NCBI GenBank assembly: GCA_964019425.1
Contig: OZ025860.1
Coordinates: 1-64,000 of the forward strand
Length of the DNA: 64,000 nt
Direction of reading: 5' to 3'
Source: Flectonema sp. DT1601
Taxonomy: Eukaryota; Euglenozoa; Diplonemea; Diplonemida; Diplonemidae
Numbering within the stretch: position 1 is the stretch's first letter; every line of letters begins with the position of its first letter. The notes below the pieces were generated by a model. The model was given only the letters and a program-made list of their open reading frames with translations. It was not told the origin of the DNA and did not search any database. Made by a program: the position numbers and the translations under genes. Positions 44,941-56,156 of this stretch are shown here, piece by piece.

Positions 44941-47004
44941 CTCTGTGTAACACCTGAGATGAGAAATTAAAATATTTTATTATGTGACTCTCCCAGTGTT
45001 CATGAAGACTACTAACCTGTTAGAGTTCTGTTCTCAATCTGATTTGTATGACCTGAGGCAACAGCAATCGAATGAATTCATAATAATTATTAACAAACAA
45101 CTCTCTTAAGAAGTGGTGTTTCCCATTTCGAATGAAAACACGAACAAGAAACTACCAAATCAACATAACTTGTGTCAACTGAGATAAGGTGAGGTGCTGA
45201 CAACACTAAGACTGCAGCACTTTTACTTTTTCATGAGAGGAAGTATTCTATTTAGTATTGAAAGCAAGTGTTGAGTTACTGATGAGAGGGATAACATGTT
45301 TAACTACACTCACATCTTTTCTACTCATTAGGGAAGAAATTTTTTCGATTCTAAAGAGAGAAAAACGATTTGTAACAAATTAGATACGAGTCAAATAGTA
45401 AAAAAAAAAAAAAAGAAAAGAAAAGAAAAAAAAAAAAAACTCACAACTACTCATGACTACTACTTTCCCCGAGCTAAGAGCAGTCAAAGAAATTTCCCAA
45501 CACACAGAGTAATGCTATCCATGGGGAGAACTTTGTATTGTATCGCACCTCGAAAATTAATATCATCCGAGGGAAAAAAATAAAATATTAAGCACTCACT
45601 CTGTGCCGTTCAATACCGTATCAAGAAAAGAAGAGGGGAAAAAAAAAGGAAAAAAAAGAGTAGGTTGGCTCTCACCCCAAGAGTTACTATTTGTCAATAA
45701 AGTTACAGGTCTCACATTTATGTAAACTGCTAAAGTTATTATCTTGATTAATGCGTGTTCAATTAAGCCCTCAGCATGAATTTTTTGAAATAACAACTCT
45801 TTCCACACGCTGCTAATCAATATAACGATGGAGACAGGTTGAAATCTTATTTTGTCACATAACAATTTTGAGGGAGAGATGGTAAAAAAAAAAATCTTGA
45901 TTTGTGTCAACTATTATTATGATAATTTTCTGGGGGAAAAAAAAAATTAGAAAAACTAGAGGGAAATTAGAAAAAAAAAAATTAAAAAAAAATTAGTATT
46001 TTTTTCAAGGACAGATAACAGGGAAGCTTGTCAGTATGGAATAACATTGCAAAATGATTCCTGACGGAAATCTCACACTTCCATCATTTTTTTTTTTTTT
46101 TATTCTTTTTTATTATTCTTTCTTTCTACGGGGAAGTGGATGGGAAGGGAAGTGAACTATTTGATCGTAGAAAACCAAATACTATGTAATCGCAATATTA
46201 ACTTTATAGCGCGCACAACGCAAACGAATCGCTGTGGCTACCTGACAGCAACCTCTCCAAAAAAAGAGCATCGGTGTCCGTATACTCATTGAGACGAGGG
46301 AAATAATGGAAATTATTCAGAAATAAGTTCATCAAAAGGTACCAATATCTACTTTTTACGCCTAATTTCAAGTAATGTATTGAACGAAAAAAAAAAAAAA
46401 ATTCGAATATAAAAAAAAAAAAAAAAAAGGTAGATTCGCGCCTTGGCCTCATTACTTTCTTGGTTCAGAGACATCAAGCTCATCAGAAAAATAATTTGTG
46501 AATGCACACGAATACTAGTTTTTTTTTGTTTTTTGCCGTAGGTAACAAATATTTGTGGAAAAATAATGTTTTTTTTTTTTTTGTTGTCGTTGGGGAGGAG
46601 AGCAAAAAAAGGGGGTTAAAAAAAAAAGAAAAGAAAAGAAAGAAAAAAAAAGTAATTTAGTCGAAAAGTACCACACAAATAGTAAACACCCATCAATACA
46701 GTAACTTTGTTTATATCTTGCATTTCATACGGATTCGGTAGGGTGGGGCTTTTGCCATCACGTAGTAGTTCAACTCGCAATGTATAAATCGAAAGAAAAG
46801 GTGCGTTTAAGGAGCTAGATAAGTTCTGCCCACCGCATTGTTATCAGCCCTCTGCAGAGAATCTGAAAAACGAAGTTATAACAGTCGGGATAAATAAAAT
46901 ATATATTTCACACTCTACAGTTCAACACATCAAAACTGAACAAGACGTGGCTGACGCTGTTTTCTGTTCTTTAAAATTTTTTTTTTTTTATGTTTTTTTT
47001 TTTT
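44941..47004. other. 2-kb homopolymer-rich intergenic region
   Basis: No gene was recognised. The region is dense in A- and T-homopolymers (for example 45401-45440, 45940-45990, 46087-46105, 46387-46430, 46568-46582, 46618-46650, 46976-47005) separated by ordinary AT-rich sequence. It separates the 3' end of the NOX gene from the IQ gene and is much longer than most other gaps here. Short Lys/Phe-rich open frames are by-products of the runs. Confidence 0.6.
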
Positions 47005-50000
47005 TTAAAGTTCAAATACTTCACAGTGAAAGTCCAGTCCGTTTCTGTAGGCAGCTCTCTCAGCGTCGTGAACTAATCGAGGTGGTCCGCAAGCAAAGAC
47101 AGCTGTTTTCCCTTTACGGTTCTGAAATAACTTAAGGAAGTCTGGCCTACCCGGCTTTACAGGAAGAGAGTAAGAAAACATTTCCTTATCTGGAAGCTCA
47201 ATGTGCACAGATTTATTAGCGTCGTCAGCAGTGTTGTAAAGTTTGAATTCAACATTCTCAGAAACAGCAGTCGAATGATAATTAGCGAGTTCAGGTCCAA
47301 AACACATGAGTGCGTTATCACCTCGTCCTGACCAAACTAATTCTATTTTCAATTTTGCTTTCATGTCGTTCATAATGGAGTCAATCATTGAAAGAGCTGG
47401 AGTGATACCAACACCACCAGTACACATGATAATAGAATCATATCCTGATAGTTTTGAAATACCTGGAGTTGTTGGCCTTCCAAATGGTCCCTGAACGTAT
47501 ATCTTCTCCTTTAGTAGATTCTTACGAGGCACAGCACCAGTCCAACTGTCTGGTGAGTTCTCCTTAATGTGAAGTGTGAACTGAGTAGTGTTTCCATCTT
47601 TTACAGGTCTGCTACTAATCGAAAACGGATGCCACTCAAAACAACTAATCTTTGGGATCATCACCAACACGTATTGAGTTGGTTCAAATGAAAACCCGCT
47701 CTTCTCAATTGTTAATTTCGTAACCCCAGGACGCTGATCAACATCAACGATGGTTGCTGGAGAAATACAGGCAGCATGGAAGTGTCTGGCTATCAAATCA
47801 ATAGCATAAAGGATTACAGGTACTCCACAGTAAATCATAAGACTTGGGTAATGAATCCAAGCCATTACATAAACTACGACATAGAAAGTATGCGACACTA
47901 CAAACAACTTCCAGAAATTACGGCGGACAAATGGAAGGGCTCCCAAAGCAACAATAGACATGGCTGCCCAAGCGATAAAACCGGCAGCAGGAGGGCCGTG
48001 GGGAAATCCAATTTCCCAACGGAACATTCTTTCTATTGACAACTCAGCAGCTCTTGTTGCACTCTCTGGATTAATGTAAGTTTGACTTGAGTAGCGCGGT
48101 GTTCCCAGGCGGTAGTACCGAACGTAGTCAGCAAACATTGCAACGAAATGAACAAGAGTGAGAAGCCAAATCCAACCTCCAATTCTTCTGTGGAATGCTA
48201 ATGCTCTCTCAAAAGGAATTCCGAATACCCAAAGTACTACTGAGTTTCTTGATACTGGAAATAATTGTAATACCAACAACCCGGCTACTACTCCTCCAAT
48301 ACCGCGACTAGTCTTCCCAACCAGATTGTTAATCGTAGCGTGGTTAAAGACGTAAAAGAAACAAAGTAGACACCATCCGATGATCCACAAGTTAATTACA
48401 AGGATTCCCCAATAAAGTCTCAACTGAAGTGGTAAGAACGCTTCAATAAACTTCAAGTTACCTGATATTGGTGAGTTCATTGGTTTCTGATAAGTATTCT
48501 TTAGAAAATAACCGACTATTGATATTATCACAAAGAGTCCTACCCAGGCAAGAAGCAACCAGTCGATGATCTCTCCTTCCTTTCCTCTCCACTCGAAGTA
48601 GAGCATTCCACCCTTGTTGTACTTGTTACCTTTAACAAGACGAGTCCAAACATAGTAAGGATAATTATGAGATAAACATCCTTTTGTGATGCATCCCTGA
48701 CCGTCTATCACACCTCTCTTTGGTTCCCAACGAGTTATCTTCCTCTTGGGCGATGAGGCTAACACCCTCGCCATTCTCCCTCCTGCATTCTGACCGCTTT
48801 GTGGTCGCTTGGCAACTTCAAGTCCACCAACGCGAGTAGCAGTCCAACGCGAAATTAATTGTGAAGCAGCAGCACCGGCTGCCCCTTGATCGGCTGACAA
48901 GAAGGTGATCTCAATTCTCATAACTGATCTATCACCATCCCCGTCACCACCATAATACCCTCCAGTGTCATCTCCATCAACGGCGCCATCATTTCCACTT
49001 CCAGCCAGTCTGGAGTCTATCTGCTCCTTTCCTTTACAGTTGGTAATGGCATTCCCAAGAACATCACACAAACTTGTGATTACAATCGAAACCGATGCAT
49101 CGGTGTGACCGGCGTCGTCTCCGTTATCACCGGCGTCGTCCCCGTTGTGACCCGCATTGTCACCCGCGTCGTCCCCGTTGTGACCCGCGTTATCACCCGC
49201 GTCGTCTCCGTTGTGACCCGCGTTATCACCCGCGTCGTCTCCGTTGTGCCCCGCATTGTCACCCGCGTCGTCTCCGTTGTGACCCGCGTTATCACCCGCG
49301 TTGTCACCGTTGTGGCCCGCATTGTCACCCGCGTTGTCACCGTTGTGGCCCGCATTGTCACCCGCGTTGTCTCCGTTGTGACCTGCGTTATCACCTGCAT
49401 TGTCACCCGCGTTATCACCTGCAGTGTCACCCGCGTTGTGACCTGCGTTATCACCTGCGGTGTCACCCGCGTTGTGACCTGCGTTATCACCTGCGGTGTC
49501 ACCCGCGTTGTGACCTGCGGTGTCACCCGCGTTGTCACCGGTGTTACCCGCGTCTCCATTATGGCCAGCGTCATCGCCTCCGGTGTAATCACCATCAGCC
49601 AATACGGATACCTGACGACCCTTCACACCGGTTCTGTTTTATTTATTTTCCCCTTTAGCTGTTGATTCATATCTTTCTACGAGAATAAAGATTTCTCAGT
49701 AGTTGTAAAGAATAAAGATAGTAAATACTAATTAATAAATAAATTCATACACGGATTTTACTTCTGATTCAATTGCCCTAATCAATGGAATGATGTCGTT
49801 CGAATTAAAGTAATCTGCGAACGGAGTTGGGATGTAAAGGTCGAAGGACACTTTAGTTGCTGCTGGTGGCGTGGTGCCTGTTGAAGAAGATCTAATTCCA
49901 GATTCAATAATTGAATACCCACCAAAGTTTAAGGTTTTTTGAGAATCAACTCGTGTCAAAGAACGTTCTGCTGTTTCCTTGGAAGCGGTTTTTGACTCAG

Positions 50001-51114
50001 AGACATATTGGATGCGAATAACCAAATCTCCGATTGCCAACTTTTCGATTCCCCGACCGTCTGCGTCGCCGTCTACGTCTCCGTCCGTTCCGTCTGCGTC
50101 GCCGTCCGTTCCGTCTGCGTCGCCGTCCGTTCCGTCTGCGTCGCCGTCCGTTCCGTCTGCGTCGCCATCTGCAGATTTGGTGCCTATTAATTTCAAAATA
50201 TCTTTTCTTCCGATGCAAACTGATTGCCCCGACCTACACATTTCTTTCACCTGAACAACAACACCCTTAGTGACGGGAGTCGCATCACCGTCTTTACCGC
50301 CCGCGTCGTCCCCATGCGTGTAGTCACCGTCAGTACCGTCATGTCCACCGTCGGTACCGTCTTTACCACCGTCAGTACCGTCATGTCCACCGTCGGTACC
50401 GTCTTTACCACCGTCAGTACCGTCAGCATGTCCACCGTCGGTACCGTCTTTACCACCGTCTGCGCCGTCTCCATGCGTGTAGTCACCGTCGGTACCGTCG
50501 GCGTGTCCACCATCTGTTCCATCAGAGACGTGTCCACCGTCGGCTTGTCCGCCATCTGCGCCATCAGAGACGTGTCCACCGCCAGTATCGGCACCGTCTG
50601 AGACTTGTCCACCGTCGGTGCCGCCTGACACATGCCCACCGTCAGTGCCGTGGTTAGCATCACCGGTTGTGGTGCCGTCTGTTGCGGTATCTCCACCATC
50701 AGCGGCACCCGCATCAGTATCACTTGTGTAGTCCCCGTCAGCAAGTATTGAGACAACTCGTTGCGCCTTCACGTCTTTCGCAAATGAGTTCTCAACATCC
50801 CAAAAAATGGAACTCATCTTAGTGACATCATTCCTCACGCTATCATATGAAACATCAAGAACAATCTGTACAGTTGTTGTGTACTCTTGTACGTTATTGT
50901 TATTGTTATTATTATTATTGTTATTATTATTGTTGTTGTTACCGCTGCTTGTTCTCTTCCTGGCTGGAGGAGTGCTGTCTTCGATTACCATCAAACCAGA
51001 GCAGAAGAATCCTATCCAAACACCAAGCAGGCATATTCCAGATATTAACTGAAGCATCTTCCCTGCTGTCGGAAGATGTAATCTGAAGAAGGAATTAGAA
51101 GTAATAAACGACAT
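47005..51114 (-). CDS. NOX/ferric-reductase-type oxidase with duplicated lumenal domain, two exons
   Basis: Exons 49751-51114 and 47005-49633 join over a 117-bp intron (49634-49750; GTATGA...AAACAG) in phase 2, giving 1,330 aa. After a signal-anchor helix (about 20-42) come two copies of an unrecognised ectodomain, each with the motif VS(I/V)LADGDYT followed by a long Asp/Gly-rich insertion. The C-terminal part is a six-helix ferric-reductase domain. Haem ligands are H-x13-H in AFHRRIGGW...VHF (about 935/949) and H-x12-H in VSHTFY...IHY (about 1033/1046), exactly the NOX2 spacing. The FAD site is HPFSIS (about 1123); NADPH motifs are GGVGITP (about 1193) and ACGPP near the end. It should pass electrons from cytosolic NADPH across the membrane to oxygen or ferric iron. 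The ATG is 5 nt after TTTCTATCAG (AG at 51120-51121). Confidence 0.92.
49095..49590 (-). repeat. Asp/Ala/Gly/His/Asn low-complexity coding repeat
   Basis: Units of DNAGHNG, DDAG and DTAG inside the second ectodomain copy of the NOX protein, right after LADGDYT. GC content is high compared with surroundings. The repeats keep all frames open on both strands, so the Arg/His/Cys-rich and Thr/Val-rich frames there are artefacts. Confidence 0.93.
50060..50740 (-). repeat. Asp/Gly/Thr-rich low-complexity coding repeats
   Basis: Two blocks in the first ectodomain copy of the NOX protein. One is 50060-50175, a 21-bp unit encoding (D)GDADGT repeats. The other is about 50290-50740, DGTDGGKDGTDGGH and TDGGHVSDG repeats following LADGDYT. 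About 115 bp of non-repetitive sequence (encoding VVVQVKEMC...) separates them. Confidence 0.92.
50893..50940 (-). repeat. Trinucleotide repeat encoding 16 asparagines
   Basis: A 48-bp run of AAT/AAC codons on the coding strand gives a 16-residue poly-Asn tract just after the signal-anchor of the NOX protein. Confidence 0.95.
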
Positions 51115-51996
51115 GCTTTCTGATAGAAATGTTTTCTTGTTTTATTTTCACTCCTTTTTTTTACTTCAAAAAAAAAAAAAGACAAAGCAACAGCTATTTA
51201 TTTCACACTTTTTACACGCAGGACTATGTTGCCCTGCTGTTCGCTAGTCCGATCAGTCTTCTTTTATTTCTTTCCCCCGGGTCCCCTTTTTTTTTTGAAA
51301 GGAGAAACTTCCCACCGGGTGACCAGATGTCACTTACACCATTCACGGGTTTTCAGACATTTCAGTAGTCTACGCATACCCGGTAACGGCTTCGGGGTTG
51401 ATACCACCCCGTCCTTTGACACTCTCAAAGTAATAATTGAGTCATCCAACGTTCGGTGGGTCCATCCACTGTTGTAAGTTCGATAAAGAATCGATAAGAA
51501 ATAAGTCAGCAGCAAGTAGAGGATTAATTCGAATTATTAACAAACTTTGAATAGAAGTGACATTCAGTCTTCCTGAATGACAAGTTCTCCTTTTTTTTTT
51601 TTATTATAAATATTTTTCATGTTTTCATTAGTTTTAAAAGGTTAGTCGGATATTTTCTCGTACACAAAAACGCAGTTGGATTAGAAAGAGGAAGGGTTTG
51701 CGTCTTCTGTGAAATAAACAATACGCCAAGGAAATAACTTCCTAAGAAGTTTGTCTTGCACTGCGCGAACCAACAGGTCTGCTGCAGGAATGACTTGTTT
51801 GTCGTTGGGATACAGCTGCATCAATAGAGCTGTTTAAGGGTTAGGGAAAGTTGTATAAATAATACCAAACAAATACCACAGATGGGAGCTAGCCTAGGGT
51901 AGTGGTGAAATGCAAACATATCAGGAACACAAAACGCAAAAAAGTGGATAAATAAGTCATTTATGAACTTCAAAGCTCCGTCAGCAATGAAAGCTT
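51115..51996. other. Intergenic, nothing recognised
   Basis: About 0.9 kb between the stop of peptidyl-tRNA hydrolase 2 and the NOX gene start. It has T/A runs near 51166-51180 and 51588-51604. No supported gene or RNA. Confidence 0.5.
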
Positions 51997-52867
51997 TCAA
52001 AGTAATTTATAGCCACCAGTCAGCTTATCAATAAGACTGATAGGAGCTGGTCCAACAGCGATAACAGTTTTTGATCCGCTTGGAATTTGAGTCCGTCCAG
52101 CATCCCGTACGATGTATGATGGGATTCCTGCTTCTTTAGCAGCTTTCCTTATCTGAAGCAGCTCTTCCTCTGAATTGGCTTTCAGGGCCACCTTGGCATT
52201 GCCTCCTGCGGACCAACTCCGGTGCCTGTTTGTAGGTTGTCATTGAAAGGAAGTAAGACACTAAGTTGTGTTGTTGAGGATAAGACACAAATACCATCCC
52301 ATGAGTAGAATAAATAACAAACCATTTCATCCAGCAATTCTCATCTCCGCTCTCTAAAACATTTTCTAAGACACCAACACAGGCGTGGCAGCACTGAGCG
52401 CACATTTTTCCAGTTTGCATTTTTAAATCCTTTCTGACTACCATCACCATCTTGAGTTCTTCTTCTGATTCTTCAGACTCCTCAACTTCCTCTTCTTCAT
52501 GTTCTTCACTACTTTCTGAAGAAGAACTGCTGCTGCTACTGCTACTGCTGCTGCTGCTACTTTTGGATTCCTTGTCCTTTTTATCCTTTTTGTCTTTCTT
52601 ATCCTTTTTGTCTTTCTTATCCTTTTTGTCTTTCTTGTCTTTCTTGTCCTTTTTGTCTTTCTTATCCTTTTTGGCAGCTTTTTCCTTCTCGGCTATCTCC
52701 GCCAATAGATTCCATCCTGGCTTTGCTTGTTTTTTAGCATTCTTTGTTTCCTTATTCTCCTCCTCCTTTGCTGCTTCGTTTTCTTGTTTGGCACCCATCT
52801 TGGGTGTCATGCCGATTGCGCTCATCAAGCATCCCACTCCAAATGCTAAAGGAGGAACCCACTGCAT
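51997..52867 (-). CDS. PTRH2: Peptidyl-tRNA hydrolase 2 with membrane anchor and extended linker, two exons
   Basis: Exons 52323-52867 and 51997-52225 join across a 97-bp intron (52226-52322; GTTTGT...AAACAG) in phase 2, giving 257 aa. The catalytic PTH2 domain starts at KMVMVVRKDLKMQTGKMCAQCCHAC and ends IAVGPAPISLIDKLTGGYKLL, a full-length match to Bit1/PTRH2, which cleaves peptidyl-tRNA esters to recycle tRNA. An N-terminal hydrophobic segment (PPLAFGVGCLMSAIG) resembles the mitochondrial outer-membrane anchor of animal PTRH2. Between them is an unusual linker of about ten KKD repeats, a 15-residue Ser run and a Glu-rich stretch. The first ATG is 52867; the longer open frame begins with GTG and is not used here. 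An acceptor-like TTTCATTACAG (AG at 52935-52936) lies 67 nt upstream. Confidence 0.94.
52515..52675 (-). repeat. KKD / poly-Ser coding repeats
   Basis: 9-bp units (AAxAARGAY) encoding KKD in tandem, followed by AGC/AGT serine codons, in the linker of the peptidyl-tRNA hydrolase. The complementary strand reads as FLS/Leu repeats and is not a gene. Confidence 0.93.
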
Positions 52868-53155
52868 GATTTTATGTGAGTGCTGTTTGAGAGATGGTTG
52901 TGAAGATGATAACAAATATTTGTTATGTCCCCTCCTGTAATGAAATAACGTAACTGGAAACACAAAATCTTATCAACAACAACATAACTGACGGAACTCT
53001 GAATTGAGTTGCTGATCGAAATAAACTGAAGGACGGAAACTTACAATAAAAATACAAACAGATGTGAAGTTACAACTTCTCATCTGAAGTATTGCGTCAG
53101 CTTACCAGCCGTCAATAACTAAAATAATTATTATAAACTAACTAATTGTAAGTTT
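52868..53155. other. Short intergenic region
   Basis: This holds the presumed 5' leader and acceptor of the peptidyl-tRNA hydrolase gene and the 3' end of the Ipi1 transcript. Nothing else was recognised. Confidence 0.5.
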
Positions 53156-55351
53156 TTAGTTCTCTTGGTCGTATTCTAACAGAATCTTTTGGGCTTCTGA
53201 AGCAGCACGTGGAAGCCTTCCATTCATTCCAATGATTTGAATTAGATCTTCGTAACTATCTGCGAGGTCGAATTCAATTAAATTTGAGCAAACCGCACTG
53301 AGCAGCCAATCAGAAACTGAATCCACAAATGTATCCAAACAAATTATGTGAAGTACTCCACTCAGCATCCGAGACGCATTGTCATCTGTTGCAATGTGTG
53401 GAATAAGTGAACAGGCCACGCAAGCAATTTGTGGTGGGAGATATCTCAGAATACCACAACTCCATTGCTGTTGTTGTTGTTGTTGTTGTTTTGTTTATTT
53501 TGGTTGTTATTATAAAATAATAAATTAAACATACATCATCATCAACCCTAACTGCAAACAGAGACGGCGTCAATTCATCTCCCATCTCACGAGGAAGGAA
53601 ACCAGCTGATGTACTCTGTAGTTTAGTTTGGTTTATAATTCATACTCGGTGAGTAATAATAATAAAACTAAACCTCAACATACCAATAATAAAATCATCA
53701 ATAGTTCATGTGCTGTTGACAGAGCTGTTCCGATTGACTGATGAGCAGGTTGGATAACAGCACCAGTGACTGTTGGGACTATTGTAGCTCCGACATTGAA
53801 ATTAGCAGCAGTTCCGACTTGACTTAACTTAATAGCGAGACAGTAAAGCATTCGAGGTATCTCTGGAAGAAGTGATAATACAGAAGAAGGTAGTTTTGAT
53901 GTTGTTTCAATAGCTTCCTGAGCTAGTCGATGAATACTTCTAACCACCTCGAGTAGTAGTGGTGATCCTGGTCCTGTTGTTATTAAACTTGATAATGAAA
54001 TCTCATCATTCTCATTCTGTTTTGGTTGTTGAGGTTCTTCACTTTCTTGTTCATCCATCTCTTCATCACTACTGTCCTCATCTGGCTGTTGCTGCTTTAG
54101 TTTTCGAGAATCTCCGCTAAACCTTGCGATTCTTTCAATAGTAACACAAACAGCCTGAATATCACTTGGTCTTAATAAATGAGATGCTTTATTTGTGAGA
54201 AACTTCTTCATCCAAGTTCGAATCTCGACTGAGAAGTCCGGCAAGAATGATGTCAACAGAAGAGCAAGTTGTGCGTTAACACGATGGACGTCTGATGTGC
54301 CGCCTTCTATTGGAAAGCAGTCGGCCAGTTTTGAAACAAGAAGTTGTTTAAATGATTTCGGTAATAAAGTCATTCTATTTATAACAGAGCTGCTCATACT
54401 TCGAAGACTTTTATCTGAAAGGGAGGCAGCAGCTATGAGTGTGTTTAGGATTTCGAGAAGTCCCAACTCCCAACTTCCTACTTTGGTAAACTTTTTAGTA
54501 TCATGAACTGACTCAACCCATTGACCAATTATCATTGAACCTGTTTCTACTAAGTAGCTGTTCGTTGAATGGAAATCAGAAAAAGGTGTTTTACCAACAC
54601 CAGCACTGGGACCACTTTGACTACTCAAAAAAGAGAACCTCGAACTCTCAGCTGATGTCGCATCCTGAGCCAATAAAGAAGCTTTCAACAGCGACAAGTA
54701 AGCCTGTAGTACAGGTGGCTGTCCTCCATCTTTTGGTCTCGTACATGACTTCAACATTCGATAGGTGCACTCTAACAGTTTATCAGATTCAGGTAAAGGT
54801 GACGTACCCGGCATCGAACATAAATATTGAAGTGACTTACAGGCGCTAAACCTAACAGACTGCTCCATATGAGTAAGAGGTACAGTAATAAATCTAATAA
54901 TTAACGGCAGCAGTGTCTGTAAGGTTTTAGTAGAGTCAAACAAAATGTAAGTAATCTTCGTTAGGGCGACAACTGCTTTACGGACTTCAGGCTCAGGGTC
55001 TGTTAATAGCGGCAACGTCGCCTGTAAAAGTGTTGCGTGCTGTCCGATTGGAATTGCTTGCTCTCCATCGATTGTCATTTTAACAAGTCCGTGGATTAGT
55101 AAAATTCCATCTTTTCTAGCGCTGCCGGAGTAGTGATTAAGTTTGACAGCGCATTCTGTAAAAGTCATGTTACGATTGTTTGTAACTTCCCCTTCACGAT
55201 TCTCCTTCGTTTGTTTCTTTAAGAAGATAGTCGAGGAGTGAATCTCTGCCTTCGTCGCCCCCACGGGGAGTAGTTTCTTCTTTCCAACTTTTTGCTTTCT
55301 CTTTTGGAAAGGATGGCTCGGGTCAGCCTTCTTTTTCTTAACCTGCACCAT
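53156..55351 (-). CDS. IPI1: Pre-rRNA processing protein Ipi1/TEX10, three exons
   Basis: Exons 53684-55351, 53535-53615 and 53156-53467 join in phase 0 at both introns (53616-53683, 68 bp; 53468-53534, 67 bp), giving 686 aa. The N-terminus VKKKKADPSHPFQKRKQKVGKKKL, then ATKAEIHSSTIFL and a HEAT-repeat segment with LNHYSGSARKDGIL and LTDPEPEVRKAVVAL, is diagnostic of Ipi1/TEX10, the scaffold of the Rix1/PELP1 complex. That complex acts in ITS2 processing and 60S subunit maturation in the nucleolus. The rest is HEAT-like helices with an acidic break (about 420-445). The second exon is only 27 codons. Intron 2 ends in a CAACAACAG series where alternative tandem acceptors would add or drop Gln. 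The ATG is 15 nt after CAACTCAG (AG at 55367-55368). Confidence 0.93.
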
Positions 55352-56156
55352 TTTTATGTGAAGGCCCTGAGTTGAATGGTAGCAATTGATTTTAAACTGA
55401 TCAACGAGATCATCATCCGCATGTCAACTAACAGTCTTCCGCTCATCTAATCTGAAGAGTGAATATATTAAACTGTTTTAATTTCTACTAACAAAGTAGA
55501 CTAACAAAGCTGTAACGATACGGGTACCTTTTAGGGAGGTAGCAAGTTGCCGGTGAGATGGGAAGAATCAAAATACGACGACGACTACACTCGAGTGGAT
55601 CATTGAAAACAGAGGGGAGTACGCGGGGAAACCTTGCGGGGGTAACTAATATAACACTATTCTTCTGTACCGTTTTTCATCTCCTTTTTTACTTTTTTCT
55701 CCTGTTGTGTTTTCGACAGCTATTTAAGAATAGCTGTCTCTTGTCGTTTTCTGTTTTTTTTTTTCTTTTTGTTTCATTTTGTTTGTCTGGGAGGGACCTC
55801 TTGAATATATCCCATTATGACCAAGGATACGTCAACTCTTTTTTTCTTCTTCTTCTTTTTCCTTTTTCTTTTTTCATTATTTTGGTATGCAACAGTCACT
55901 TAATAGAGTTGAGATGTCGCACCCCCTTTCGCTTACCCGACGATGGGTGTTGTTTAGCAAGCTTGAAATACAAAAAGAGAAGTTATACAACTTCTTAGGA
56001 TAACTCCATCGGATGAAAGAATTAATATCACAGTTGTGTTTGACTCATTAATATGAGACACACGTTACTTAATTATTAAACAGACTAAAACGAACCAACA
56101 GTAATTCAATAAAACAAACGTTCCTATTTAATGACCATGAGAACTTTTGTTGGTAT
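55352..56156. other. Intergenic, T-rich on + strand
   Basis: About 0.8 kb between the Arp2 stop and the Ipi1 start, with pyrimidine runs at 55674-55870. A + strand frame here is rich in Phe/Leu/Ser from the T-runs and has no domain. No gene supported. Confidence 0.5.

Noticed and set aside
49080-49665. Overlapping Arg/His/Cys-rich and Val/Thr-rich frames on both strands
   Set aside because: These are shadows of the Asp/Gly/His/Asn coding repeat of the NOX gene.
50008-50756. Additional + and - frames over the Asp/Gly/Thr repeats
   Set aside because: They result from low-complexity codon periodicity; the NOX frame alone joins to a domain-bearing product.
49732-51114. Separate gene upstream of the NOX gene
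   Set aside because: A GTATGA...AAACAG intron restores a frame in which the second ectodomain copy aligns to the first, so it is exon 1 of the same gene.
52868-52963. N-terminal extension of peptidyl-tRNA hydrolase 2
   Set aside because: It begins with GTG, crosses an acceptor-like site and lacks family similarity; the ATG at 52867 starts the membrane anchor.
55558-55998. + strand frame of 146 codons
   Set aside because: It is mostly Phe/Leu/Ser from pyrimidine runs in an intergenic region; no domain.
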